Numbered from the stretch's first letter, positions 24,088 to 33,279 are shown. The stretch: DNA of 64,000 bases from Actinomycetospora soli (GCF_021026295.1 NZ_JAJNDA010000002.1:62001-126000), one strand, 5' to 3'. Numbers and translations are program-made. Notes: a model not told the origin generated them from the sequence alone.

Positions 24088-25602
24088 ATGGACGAGAGCA
24101 TCGGGGCCTGGGTGGCCCGGCGGGCGGAGCGGTCGCCGGACGCGGTGGCGCTGGTCGACGGACCGACCGGACACCGCATCTCCTACGCCGAGCTCGACGA
24201 CCGCGTCGCCGCCCGCGCGGCCGATCTCGCGGCGCTGGGCGTCGGGCCCGGCGACCGGGTGGCGCTGCTCGGCGAGAACTCGTGCGCCTACCTGGAGTGG
24301 CTCTTCGCCGTCGCCCGGCTCGGCGCGATCACCGTGCCGGTGAACATGCGGCTCGCGCCGGCCGAGGTCGCCTACGTGCTCGCCGACTCCGGCGCCGTGC
24401 TGCTGGTCCGCTCGGCGGCGTTCACCCCGCTCGGCGACGCGGCGATCGCCGAACTGGCGGCGCCGCCCGACCTCGTGGACCTGACCACCGATCCCGGCCC
24501 GACCCGTCGTCGGGAAGGGGAACCGGCGCCCGGCCGGGGCGACGAGCCCTGCGTGATCATGTACACCTCGGGCACCACCGGCCGCCCCAAGGGCGCGGTG
24601 CTGACGCACGACAACATGCTCTGGAACGCCGTGAACATGTGCGTCGCGGGGCCGGGGATCGCCTCGACCGACGTGACGATCGCGGCCGCGCCGCTCTTCC
24701 ACATCGGCGCGCTCGGGCTCTCGGCGCTGCCGCTGCTCTACGCGGGCGGGACGGTCGTGGTGGTGCCCGCGTTCGACCCGGCCGGCTTCCTCGACCTCAT
24801 GGCCCGCGAGGGCGTGACGACCCAGTTCCTCGTCCCCGCGATGTGGGCGGCCCTCACCCGCGTGCCCGACCTCGGCGAGCGCGCCTTCCCCGCCCTGCGC
24901 TGGGCGATCTCGGGCGGCGCGCCGTGCCCCGTCGTCGTGATCGAGCGCTTCCTCGAGCTGGGCTGGACGTTCACCGAGGGCTTCGGGATGACCGAGCTGT
25001 CGCCGGCCGCGCTGTTCCTCGACGCGGCCGACGTCGTGACGCACGCGGGGTCGGTCGGGCGACCGTTCCTGCACGTCGACGCGCGGCTGGTCGGTCCCGA
25101 CGACGAGCTCGTCGACCCGGGCGAGGTCGGCGAGCTGGTCCTGCGCGGCCCGACGGTGTTCGCCGGCTACTGGAACCGCCCCGAGGAGACCGCGGAGGCG
25201 ATGCGCGGGGGCTGGTTCCACTCCGGGGACCTCGGGATCGCCGACCAGGACGGCTTCGTCACCCTCGTCGACCGCAAGAAGGACATGATCATCACCGGTG
25301 GGGAGAACGTGTACCCGGTCGAGGTCGAGCAGGCGCTGCACCGCCATCCCGCCGTCTCCGACGTGGCGGTGATCGGGGTGGGCGACCCGCAGTGGGGCGA
25401 GTCGGTGGTCGCCGTGGTGGTGGCCGCCGAGGAGGTGACCGCGGACGAGCTGATCGGCTTCGCCCGCGAGCGGATCGCGCACTTCAAGGCGCCGCGACGG
25501 GTCGAGTTCGTCGCGGACCTGCCGCGCAACGCCACCGGCAAGCTGCTCAAGCGGGTGCTGCGCGAGCAGTTCACCGGGTCGTCCACGGCGGTGTCCCGGT
25601 GA
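24088..25602 (+). CDS. acyl-CoA synthetase (AMP-forming)
   Basis: A 504-residue ANL ligase: YTSGTTGRPKGAVLTH (AMP/phosphate loop), FTEGFGMTELSPA (adenine motif), GWFHSGDLG, DRKKDMIITGGENVYP (hinge), and a C-terminal catalytic Lys in LPRNATGKLLKRV. First of six coupled genes. Given the downstream carboxylase, AtuA and dehydrogenases, it should activate a branched or terpenoid-type acid. The stop overlaps the next GTG start. Confidence 0.88.
   Translation: MDESIGAWVARRAERSPDAVALVDGPTGHRISYAELDDRVAARAADLAALGVGPGDRVALLGENSCAYLEWLFAVARLGAITVPVNMRLAPAEVAYVLADSGAVLLVRSAAFTPLGDAAIAELAAPPDLVDLTTDPGPTRRREGEPAPGRGDEPCVIMYTSGTTGRPKGAVLTHDNMLWNAVNMCVAGPGIASTDVTIAAAPLFHIGALGLSALPLLYAGGTVVVVPAFDPAGFLDLMAREGVTTQFLVPAMWAALTRVPDLGERAFPALRWAISGGAPCPVVVIERFLELGWTFTEGFGMTELSPAALFLDAADVVTHAGSVGRPFLHVDARLVGPDDELVDPGEVGELVLRGPTVFAGYWNRPEETAEAMRGGWFHSGDLGIADQDGFVTLVDRKKDMIITGGENVYPVEVEQALHRHPAVSDVAVIGVGDPQWGESVVAVVVAAEEVTADELIGFARERIAHFKAPRRVEFVADLPRNATGKLLKRVLREQFTGSSTAVSR
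24503..24516 (+). repeat. CCCGTCGTCGGGAA motif, copy 2
   Basis: Exact copy inside the acyl-CoA synthetase, read as part of T-R-R-R-E in a variable linker segment. Confidence 0.5.
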
Positions 25603-26765
25603 CCGCGACGGTGGCGCGCCCGGCGCGCTCGCCCTGGGACACCGAGGAGCGGCGCGAGCTGCGGGCCCTGGTGCGGCGGTTCACCGAGCGGGAGATCGTG
25701 CCGTCGCTGCCGGAGTGGGAGGACGCGGGCGCCATGCCGCGCGCGCTGCACCGGCGGGCGGGCGAGCTGGGACTGCTGGCCCTCGGGTTCCCGGAGGCCG
25801 TCGGCGGCGAGGGCGGGCACGTCGACTCCGCGATCGCCACCGAGGAGCTGATCCTCGCGGGCGGGACGAGCGGGGTGGTCGCGGGCCTGTTCACCCACGG
25901 CATCGCCGCCCCGCACATCGCGCTGCACGGCTCGCCCGAGCTCGTCGACCGCTTCGTGCGCCCGACCCTGCGCGGCGAGCTGATCGGCTCGCTCGGCATC
26001 ACCGAACCCGGGACCGGGTCCGACGTCGCGGGCATCACCACGCGGGCGGTGCGCGACGGGGACGACTACGTGGTGACGGGCGGGAAGACGTTCATCACCT
26101 CCGGTACGCGGGCCGATTTCGTGACGACGGCCGTGCGCACCGGCGGCCCGGGCCACCGCGGGGTCTCGCTGCTGGTGATCGAGACCGACCGGCCCGGGGT
26201 GCACCGCACCGCGCTGCGCAAGATGGGCTGGCACTGCTCGGACACCGCGACGATCTCGCTCGACGAGGTGCGGGTGCCGGCGTCGAACCTGGTCGGACCG
26301 GAGGGCAGCGGCTTCCGCCAGATCATGGAGCGCTTCGGGTCGGAACGGCTCTCCCTCGCCGTGCAGGCCTACGCGACGGCCCAGCGCTGCGTGGAGCTGA
26401 CGATCGCGTGGGCACGACAGCGCGAGACGTTCGGCGCCCCGCTGACGAGCCGGCAGGTCGTCCGGCACCGGATCGCGCAGATGGCCCGCCGGGCGACCGT
26501 CGCGCGGGTGTACGTCCGGGACGTGTTCGAGCGCTGGGAGGCCGGGGAGGACGTCGTCACCGAGCTGGCGATGGCGAAGAACCAGGCCGTGGAGGCGTGC
26601 GACTGGGTGGTCGACCAGGCCGTCCAGCTGCACGGCGGCGCCGGCTACCTGCACGGCGTCGAGGTAGAGCGGCACTACCGGGACGCCCGGATCCTCGGCA
26701 TCGGGGGCGGGACGAACGAGATCATGGACGAGGTCATCGCGTCCCGGCTGGGGCTGGACGAGTGA
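25599..26765 (+). CDS. acyl-CoA dehydrogenase
   Basis: A 388-residue FAD-dependent dehydrogenase with LGITEPGTGSDVAG (flavin/substrate loop), YVVTGGKTFITSG, and a C-terminal QLHGGAGYLHGVEVERHYRDARI followed by IGGGTNEIM. The GTG start overlaps the ligase stop (GTGA), and its own stop overlaps the next GTG. It probably performs one of two alpha,beta-oxidations in this operon; the other dehydrogenase is at 32137. Confidence 0.88.
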   Translation: MTATVARPARSPWDTEERRELRALVRRFTEREIVPSLPEWEDAGAMPRALHRRAGELGLLALGFPEAVGGEGGHVDSAIATEELILAGGTSGVVAGLFTHGIAAPHIALHGSPELVDRFVRPTLRGELIGSLGITEPGTGSDVAGITTRAVRDGDDYVVTGGKTFITSGTRADFVTTAVRTGGPGHRGVSLLVIETDRPGVHRTALRKMGWHCSDTATISLDEVRVPASNLVGPEGSGFRQIMERFGSERLSLAVQAYATAQRCVELTIAWARQRETFGAPLTSRQVVRHRIAQMARRATVARVYVRDVFERWEAGEDVVTELAMAKNQAVEACDWVVDQAVQLHGGAGYLHGVEVERHYRDARILGIGGGTNEIMDEVIASRLGLDE

Positions 26766-28375
26766 GCCCCGTCGTCGAGGCCGCACCCGTACTCGCCAGC
26801 CGGCTCGACCCGTCGTCGGGAACCTTCGCCGCGGACCGCGAGGCGATGCTGTCGGCGTTGGCCGACGTCGACGCCGTGGTCGACACCGTGCTCGCGGCGG
26901 GTGGCCCGAGGTACGTCGACCGCCACCACGAGCGCGGGAAGCTCACCGCGCGCGAGCGGATCGACCTGCTGCTCGACCCCGACGCGCCGTTCCTCGAGAT
27001 CGCCGCCCTCGCCGGCGCCCACGAACCCGAGCTCACGACGCCGGGTGCGGGTCTCGTCTGCGGGGTGGGGCCCGTGAGCGGCGTCGACTGCCTGGTCATC
27101 GCGAACGAGCCGACGGTGAAGGGCGGGTCGCTCACGCCGATCGGGGTGGCCAAGCAGCTGCGCGCCCTGGAGATCGCGGAGCGCAACCGGCTCCCGGTGA
27201 TCGCGCTCGTGGAGTCGGGCGGGGCCGACCTGCCGCGGCAGGCGGACCTGTTCGTGCCGGGCGGGCGGACCTTCCGGGAGCTCACGCGCCTGTCGGCGGC
27301 GGGCATCCCGACGATCGCGCTCGTGTTCGGCTCGTCCACCGCCGGCGGCGCGTACATGCCGGGGATGAGCGAGTACACGGTCTTCGTCCGCGGGCAGGCG
27401 ACGGTGTACCTCGGCGGCCCGCCGCTGGTGAAGATGGCGATCAACGAGGACGTCGACGACGAGACGCTCGGCGGGGCGGAGATGCACGCCCGGGAATCGG
27501 GTCTGGCCGACCACCTCGCCGCCGACGAGTACGACGCGCTGCGCATCGGGCGCCGGATCGTGGCGTCGCTGGGGCTGCCACCCGTGCCCGCGCGGGCGGC
27601 CGAGGCGCCGGTGTACCCGGCCGAGGAGCTGCGGGGCTGCGCGGCGAGCGACCCGAAGCGCTCGGTCGAGGTGCGCGACGTCCTCGCCCGGGTGCTCGAC
27701 GGCTCGCGCTTCGACGAGTTCAAGCCGCTCTACGGGACGACGCTGGTGTGCGGCTTCGGCACCCTCGGTGGCTTCCCGGTCGGCGTGCTGGCGAACAACG
27801 GCATCCTGTTCTCCGAGGAGTCGCAGAAGGGCGCGCACTTCATCCAGCTCGCGAACGCCCGGTCGATCCCGCTGCTGTTCGTCCAGAACATCACCGGGTT
27901 CATGGTCGGCTCCGCCTACGAGCGCGGCGGGATCATCAAGGACGGCGCGAAGCTGATCAACGCCGTGTCGAACTCGACGGTGCCGCACCTGACGCTCATG
28001 GTCGGCGCCTCCTACGGCGCCGGGAACTACGGGATGTCGGGTCGCGCGTACGACCCGCGGTTCGTGTTCACCTGGCCCAACCACCGCATCGCCGTCATGG
28101 GCGGCACGCAGCTCGCGGGCGTCATGTCGATGGTCCAGCGGCGTTCCGCCGAGCGGGCCGGCCGTCCGTACGACGAGGCCGCCGACGCCGCGACGCGGAA
28201 GGCGATCGAGGACGGCGTCGAGGCGCAGTCGAACGCGATCTACGCGTCCGGCCGGGTCTGGGACGACGGGGTGATCGACCCGGCCGACACGCGCACGGTC
28301 CTGTCGTTGGCGCTGCGGGCGGTGCACTCGGCCCCGGTCGTCGGCGCGACGCACTTCGCGCCGTTCCGGATGTAG
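26762..28375 (+). CDS. acyl-CoA carboxylase beta subunit (carboxyltransferase)
   Basis: A 537-residue carboxyltransferase. Motifs: ALVESGGADLPRQ, GSSTAGGAYMPGMSEY and [11 protein letters not shown] in the N-half; [30 protein letters not shown] and VGASYGAGNYGMSGRAYDPRF in the C-half. The sequence is of the methylcrotonyl/geranyl-CoA carboxylase class. It pairs with the alpha subunit at 28461. The N-terminal 25 residues (VEAAPVLASRLDPSSGTFAADRE) contain the repeated 14-mer. Confidence 0.88.
   Translation: MSPVVEAAPVLASRLDPSSGTFAADREAMLSALADVDAVVDTVLAAGGPRYVDRHHERGKLTARERIDLLLDPDAPFLEIAALAGAHEPELTTPGAGLVCGVGPVSGVDCLVIANEPTVKGGSLTPIGVAKQLRALEIAERNRLPVIALVESGGADLPRQADLFVPGGRTFRELTRLSAAGIPTIALVFGSSTAGGAYMPGMSEYTVFVRGQATVYLGGPPLVKMAINEDVDDETLGGAEMHARESGLADHLAADEYDALRIGRRIVASLGLPPVPARAAEAPVYPAEELRGCAASDPKRSVEVRDVLARVLDGSRFDEFKPLYGTTLVCGFGTLGGFPVGVLANNGILFSEESQKGAHFIQLANARSIPLLFVQNITGFMVGSAYERGGIIKDGAKLINAVSNSTVPHLTLMVGASYGAGNYGMSGRAYDPRFVFTWPNHRIAVMGGTQLAGVMSMVQRRSAERAGRPYDEAADAATRKAIEDGVEAQSNAIYASGRVWDDGVIDPADTRTVLSLALRAVHSAPVVGATHFAPFRM
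26809..26822 (+). repeat. CCCGTCGTCGGGAA motif, copy 3
   Basis: Exact copy near the start of the carboxyltransferase gene, read in a second codon phase (P-S-S-G-T). Confidence 0.5.
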
Positions 28376-28386
28376 GGCCGACTGCC

Positions 28387-28415
28387 AGCAATGCGTCACT
28401 GCGTGCACCCAGTGC
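28387..28415. repeat. half copy of the hairpin repeat of 14448-14492
   Basis: 29 bases match 14447-14475 with one substitution; the second stem arm is missing. It lies 12 nt after the carboxyltransferase stop and before the alpha-subunit start, the same beta/alpha junction that carries the full hairpin in the other carboxylase locus. Confidence 0.75.
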
Positions 28416-28460
28416 CAGAGAAGCCACATCGTCGAGATCGATCCGGCCCGAGGAGCGCCC

Positions 28461-30443
28461 GTGATCCGCACCCTGCTCGTCGCGAACCGCGGTGAGATCG
28501 CCCGCCGCGTGATCCGTGCGGCGCGCGCCCAGGGCATCCGCACGGTCGCGGTGTACTCCGAGCCCGACGCGCACGACCCGCACGTGACCGACGCCGACGC
28601 GGCCGTCGCCCTGCGCGGGTCGACGTCGGCCGAGACCTACCTCGACCAGCAGCAGGTCCTCGACGCCGCCCGCCGCGCCGGCGCCGACGCCGTGCACCCC
28701 GGCTACGGCTTCCTCTCGGAGAACGCCGCGTTCGCCCGCGCGGTCACCACGGCCGGCCTCACCTGGGTCGGGCCGCCGCCCGGGGCGATCGAGGCGATGG
28801 GCGTCAAGCACACGGCGAAGGACATCGCCCGGGCGGCCGACGTCCCGACGCTGCCCGACGCCCTCGTGACCGCGGAGACCGACCTCGCCGCGGCCGGCGA
28901 CACCGTCGGCTTCCCGCTGCTCGTGAAGGCCTCGGCCGGGGGCGGCGGCACGGGGATGCGCCGCGTCGACCGGGCCGCCGACCTCGCCGAGGCCGTCCGC
29001 TCCGCCCGCGCCGAGGCGCAGCGCTCCTTCGGCGACGACACGGTGTTCCTCGAGCGGCTCCTCCTCGCGCCCCGGCACGTCGAGATCCAGGTGCTCGCGG
29101 ACGCCCACGGCCACGTCGTGCACCTCGGCGAGCGGGAGTGCTCGATCCAGCGCCGGCACCAGAAGGTCGTCGAGGAGGCGCCGTCACCCGTCGTCGGGAA
29201 GGAGCTGCGGGAGCGGATGGGGGCGACGGCGGTCGCGCTGGCGCAGCAGCTCGGCTATGTCGGAGCCGGGACGGTCGAGTTCCTGCTCGACGATGTGGAT
29301 TCCCTGGCGTCCGGTGCACGCAGTGACGCATGGCTTGCACCGGCAGGTGCACCGTTCTTCTTCCTCGAGATGAACACCCGCCTGCAGGTCGAGCACCCGG
29401 TCACCGAGGAGGTGTGGGGCGTCGACCTGGTCGCGCTGCAGCTGGCGATCGCGGAGGGTGAGCCGCTGCCGTTCACCCAGGCCGACCTGGCGCCGCGCGG
29501 GCACGCGATCGAGGTACGGCTCTACGCCGAGGACCCCGCGCACGACGACCGGCCGTCCCCCGGCCCGCTGCACCGCTACGCGCACGGCGACGACCTGCGG
29601 TGGGAGGACGCGGTCGGCCCGAGCGGCACGGTCAGCGCGTTCTCCGACCCGATGATCGCCAAGGTGATCGCCCACGCCCCGACCCGGGCCGCCGCGGCCC
29701 GCCGTCTGGCCACGGGGCTCGCCGAGGCGGAGATCCACGGCGTGCGCACCAACCGCGACCTGCTCGTCCGGATCCTCGCCGAGCCCGACTTCCTCGCCGG
29801 CGCCACCCGCACCGACTTCCTCGAGCGCCACGCCGAGCTGCGAATCCCGCTCGAGCCGCCGCGCGCGCACCTCGCGGCCGCCCTCGCGTGCACCGCCGCG
29901 GCCCACCGCGCGCACGACCCGCTCGCCCCGCCCGGCTTCCGGCTCCTGCGTCGGACGCCGCCGGCCCGGGCCGAGCTCGACGACGGGCGCGTCGTCACCC
30001 ACCGCCTCGGCGCCGCCGCGGGCGACACCACGATCGAGCTCGACGGCGAGCCGCTCCGGCTGCGCGACCTGCGCCCGCACGCGGTGCGGGTCGACGACGG
30101 CGGGGTCGAGCGGGCCTGCCGGGTCGCCCGGTACGGCGACGACGTCCACGTCGACGACGGTGCCCGCAGCAGCACGTGGCGCCTCGCGCCGCGCCTGCCC
30201 GCCGTCGACGCCGCACTCACGGCGGGCGGCCCGGTCTCGGAGGTGCCGGGCACGGTCGTCGAGGTGCTCGTGGCGCCGGGTGACGAGGTCCGGGCCGGGC
30301 AGAAGCTCGTCGTCCTCGAGGCCATGAAGATGGAGCACCCGGCGCTCGCCGCGGCGGACGGGGTCGTCGAGACCGTGCACGTCGAGGTCGGGCAGTACGT
30401 CGAGGCGCACGCGACGCTGGTGACCCTCGGGGCGGCCGGATGA
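28461..30443 (+). CDS. acyl-CoA carboxylase alpha subunit (biotin carboxylase + BCCP) with repeat-derived insertion
   Basis: A 660-residue subunit: ANRGEIARR start, biotin carboxylase to about 460, BCCP with EAMKMEH (biotinyl Lys about 623). Two oddities are present. The ATP-grasp glycine loop reads GGGGTGM, with Thr164 where Lys or Arg is usual. Also, residues about 281-298 (SLASGARSDAWLAPAGAP) are extra relative to the paralogue at 12413, where VEF and FFFLEMN are 8 rather than 24 residues apart; the extra DNA is a copy of the palindromic repeat. Start is GTG with GAGGA upstream. Likely partner of the 26762 gene. Confidence 0.87.
   Translation: MIRTLLVANRGEIARRVIRAARAQGIRTVAVYSEPDAHDPHVTDADAAVALRGSTSAETYLDQQQVLDAARRAGADAVHPGYGFLSENAAFARAVTTAGLTWVGPPPGAIEAMGVKHTAKDIARAADVPTLPDALVTAETDLAAAGDTVGFPLLVKASAGGGGTGMRRVDRAADLAEAVRSARAEAQRSFGDDTVFLERLLLAPRHVEIQVLADAHGHVVHLGERECSIQRRHQKVVEEAPSPVVGKELRERMGATAVALAQQLGYVGAGTVEFLLDDVDSLASGARSDAWLAPAGAPFFFLEMNTRLQVEHPVTEEVWGVDLVALQLAIAEGEPLPFTQADLAPRGHAIEVRLYAEDPAHDDRPSPGPLHRYAHGDDLRWEDAVGPSGTVSAFSDPMIAKVIAHAPTRAAAARRLATGLAEAEIHGVRTNRDLLVRILAEPDFLAGATRTDFLERHAELRIPLEPPRAHLAAALACTAAAHRAHDPLAPPGFRLLRRTPPARAELDDGRVVTHRLGAAAGDTTIELDGEPLRLRDLRPHAVRVDDGGVERACRVARYGDDVHVDDGARSSTWRLAPRLPAVDAALTAGGPVSEVPGTVVEVLVAPGDEVRAGQKLVVLEAMKMEHPALAAADGVVETVHVEVGQYVEAHATLVTLGAAG
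29187..29200 (+). repeat. CCCGTCGTCGGGAA motif, copy 4
   Basis: Exact copy in the biotin carboxylase, read in the third codon phase (P-V-V-G-K), just after EEAPS. Confidence 0.5.
29311..29343. repeat. palindromic repeat copy inside a biotin carboxylase coding sequence
   Basis: The ends CCGGTGCA (29311-29318) and TGCACCGG (29336-29343) are perfect inverted repeats. The core 29320-29341 matches 14478-14499 at 21 of 22 bases. It keeps the reading frame open. Confidence 0.8.
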
Positions 30444-32137
30444 TCGCGATCGCGAACTGCTCCGGCTTCCTCGGCGACCGGCTCTCCGCCGCCCGCGAGA
30501 TCGTCGACGCCCACCGCGAGGGCCGCGCGCACGTGGACGTGCTCACCGGCGACTGGCTCGCCGAACTCACGATGGGCCTGCTCGCCACGCAGCGCGAGCG
30601 GGACCCGGCCCGGGGGTACGCCGCGACGTTCGTCGCGCAGATGACCGACGTGCTCGCCGACTGCCTCGCCGCCGGGATCACGGTCGTCGCGAACGCCGGC
30701 GGGCTGAACCCGCACGGCTGCGCCGCGGCGGTCGAGGCGCTCGGCACGGGCGCGCGGATCGCGGTGGTCGACGGCGACGACGTCACCGACCGCGCCGCCG
30801 CGGAGCTGGACGAGACACCCGTCGTCGCGAACGCCTACCTGGGGTGCCGCGGGATCGTGGCCGCGCTCGCGGCGGGCGCGGACGTGGTGATCACCGGGCG
30901 GGTCACCGACGCCGCCGTCGTGCTCGGGCCCGCGGCCCACCACCACGGTTGGGGCGTCGACGACCTCGACGCGCTCGCCGGCGCCACCGCCGCCGGACAC
31001 GTCATCGAGTGCGGCGCCCAAGCCACGGGCGGCAACTTCTCGTTCGCCCGGGAGATCGCCGACCTGCGCCGCGCCGGCTTCCCGATCGCCGAGATCGCGG
31101 CGGACGGGTCGGCGGTGATCACGAAGCCCGCCGGGACCGGAGGGGCGGTCACCGTCGAGACCGTCACCGCCCAGCTGCTCTACGAGATCGACGGCCCCCG
31201 CTATCCCACCCCGGACGTCACGGCCCGCTTCGACACCCTCGCCCTGCACGACGACGGACCGGACCGGGTACGGATCTCGGGTGCGGTCGGGGAACCGCCC
31301 CCGGACACCGTGAAGGTCGGCGCGGTCGTTCCGGCTGGCTGGCACAACGAGATCACGCTCGTGATCACCGGGCTCGACGTCGAGGCGAAGGCCCAGCTCG
31401 CGCTGGACGCGCTCTGGGCGGCCGTCCCCCGCGACGCGTTCGACCGGGTCGCGACGACGCTGGTGCGCGGGGACCGGGAGGACCCGAAGCGCCTCGCCGA
31501 GGCCGTCTCGTTCCTGCGGATCGCCGTGGCCGGGGACCGACGGGCCGTGGCCCGGCTCTCGCGCGCCGCCGTCGAGACCGCGCTCGCGAGTTACCCCGGC
31601 TTCTTCGCCACGAGCCCGCCCGGGCCCGGGTCGGCCGCCTCGGTGTTCCGGCCGGTGTTCCTGCCCGCCGCCGAGGTGCCGCAGCGGGTGACGCTCGACG
31701 GGGCCGCCTGGGAGGTGCCGGCTCCCTCCCCGATCCGAGCGGAGGGCACCCTCGATCGCACGGATCGGGCGACGGGCCCCGTCGCTCGGTTCGCCGGCCC
31801 CTCCCGCCGCGTCCCCCTCGGGCGCGTCGTCGGGGCCCGCTCCGGCGACAAGGGCGGCAACGCCACGCTCGGCCTCTGGGCCCGGACCGACGAGGTCCAC
31901 GCCTGGTTGGCCGACGTCTGGACCGACCCGTTCGTCGCCGACCTCCTCGGACCCGACGCCGAGGGCTGCGAGCTGCGTCGATGGTCCCTGCCGAACGTGC
32001 GCGCGGTGGGCGTGACGGTCGTCGGGTTCCTGGGTCGCGGTGTCGCCGACAACCTGTCCCTCGACGCCCAGGCCAAGGGGCTCGGCGAGTTCGTCCGGGC
32101 CCGGCACGTCGACGTCCCCGAGGAGTGGATCCCCTGA
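30440..32137 (+). CDS. atuA: AtuA-family acyclic terpene utilisation protein
   Basis: A 565-residue protein. Residues 1-440 match the AtuA/DUF1446 pattern (IANCSGFLGDR, TGDWLAELTM, ANAGGLNPHGCA, VITGRVTDAAVVLGP, ECGAQATGGNFS). The C-terminal about 100 residues are the AtuA-like ferredoxin-fold domain (VVGARSGDKGGNATLGLWA, RRWSLPNVRAVGVTVVGFLGRGV). In Pseudomonas, atuA lies in the citronellol/geraniol operon beside geranyl-CoA carboxylase; its reaction is not firmly known. The ATG overlaps the carboxylase stop, and the stop overlaps the next ATG (TGATG). Confidence 0.85.
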   Translation: MIAIANCSGFLGDRLSAAREIVDAHREGRAHVDVLTGDWLAELTMGLLATQRERDPARGYAATFVAQMTDVLADCLAAGITVVANAGGLNPHGCAAAVEALGTGARIAVVDGDDVTDRAAAELDETPVVANAYLGCRGIVAALAAGADVVITGRVTDAAVVLGPAAHHHGWGVDDLDALAGATAAGHVIECGAQATGGNFSFAREIADLRRAGFPIAEIAADGSAVITKPAGTGGAVTVETVTAQLLYEIDGPRYPTPDVTARFDTLALHDDGPDRVRISGAVGEPPPDTVKVGAVVPAGWHNEITLVITGLDVEAKAQLALDALWAAVPRDAFDRVATTLVRGDREDPKRLAEAVSFLRIAVAGDRRAVARLSRAAVETALASYPGFFATSPPGPGSAASVFRPVFLPAAEVPQRVTLDGAAWEVPAPSPIRAEGTLDRTDRATGPVARFAGPSRRVPLGRVVGARSGDKGGNATLGLWARTDEVHAWLADVWTDPFVADLLGPDAEGCELRRWSLPNVRAVGVTVVGFLGRGVADNLSLDAQAKGLGEFVRARHVDVPEEWIP

Positions 32138-33279
32138 TGGTCGCGTTCACCGAGGAGCACACCGCCTTCCGGAAGTCCGTGCGGGCGTTCGTGGAGCGGG
32201 AGATCGACCCGTACGTGGACGGCTGGGAACGCGACGGGCAGATGCCCACCCACGAGCTGTTCGGCAAGCTCGGCGCGCTCGGCTGGCTGGGCCTCGAGTA
32301 CGACGAGGCCTACGGCGGCCAGGGCGCCGACCACCGGTTCGCCGTCGTGTTCGCCGAGGAGATCGGACGGTGCGACGCGGCCGGGGTCGGCATGGCGATC
32401 GCGGTGCAGACCGACATGGCGACGCCGTCGCTGCACCGCTTCGGCTCCGAGGAGCTGAAACAGCGCTACCTCGCCCCCGCGATCCGCGGCGAGATGGTCA
32501 CGGCGATCGCGGTGACCGAGCCCGACGCCGGGTCGGACGTCGCCGGGCTGCGCACCCGCGCGATCCGCGACGGCGACGACTGGGTGATCGACGGCGCCAA
32601 GCTCTACATCACCAACGGCGTCCAGGCCGACTGGCTGTGCCTGCTCGCCCGCACCTCCGACGAGGGCGGGGCGCGCGGGATGAGCCAGATCGTGGTGCCG
32701 ACCGACACGCCGGGCCTGCGGGTCTCGCGGAAGCTCGACAAGCTCGGCAACCGCTGCTCGGACACCGCCGAGCTCGCCTTCGACGGCGTGCGGGTGCCGG
32801 TGGCGAACACGATCGGCACGATCGGTCGCGGCTTCCAGCAGCAGATGGCCCAGTTCCAGAACGAGCGGATGGTCGCCTGCTACGGACGGGTCGGGGCGTG
32901 CGAGCGCGCCCTGGACCGCACGCGCGACTACCTGAAGCAGCGCCGCGCCTTCGGCGGCACGCTGATGGACAACCAGTACCTCGCCTACCAGCTCGCCGAG
33001 CTCTACGCGCGCGTCGACCTGTGCCGGCACTACAACTACGCCTGCGCCGAGGCCTACGAGCGGGGCGAGGACACCTCCCGGTTCGCGACGATCGCCAAGC
33101 TCGCCGTCGGGCGGCTCTGCGAGGACGTCGCGCGCACCTGCCTGCAGTACCACGGCGGGATCGGTTACATGGAGGAGACGTGGACCGCCCGCTTCCTCCG
33201 GGACATGCGGATCACCTCCATCGGAGGCGGCGCCGACGAGGTGATGCTGCGGGTGATCGCGACCATGCACGGGATGTAG
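32137..33279 (+). CDS. acyl-CoA dehydrogenase (AtuD/citronellyl-CoA-type candidate)
   Basis: A 380-residue acyl-CoA dehydrogenase: IAVTEPDAGSDVAGLRT, WVIDGAKLYITNG, RKLDKLGNRCSDTAELAFDGVRVP, and C-terminal LQYHGGIGYMEETWTARFLRDMRI, IGGGADEVM. It is last in the operon and coupled to AtuA by TGATG. Adjacent to AtuA and a geranyl-CoA-like carboxylase, it could oxidise citronellyl-CoA or a similar branched acyl-CoA. That substrate is inferred from context only. Confidence 0.86.
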   Translation: MVAFTEEHTAFRKSVRAFVEREIDPYVDGWERDGQMPTHELFGKLGALGWLGLEYDEAYGGQGADHRFAVVFAEEIGRCDAAGVGMAIAVQTDMATPSLHRFGSEELKQRYLAPAIRGEMVTAIAVTEPDAGSDVAGLRTRAIRDGDDWVIDGAKLYITNGVQADWLCLLARTSDEGGARGMSQIVVPTDTPGLRVSRKLDKLGNRCSDTAELAFDGVRVPVANTIGTIGRGFQQQMAQFQNERMVACYGRVGACERALDRTRDYLKQRRAFGGTLMDNQYLAYQLAELYARVDLCRHYNYACAEAYERGEDTSRFATIAKLAVGRLCEDVARTCLQYHGGIGYMEETWTARFLRDMRITSIGGGADEVMLRVIATMHGM

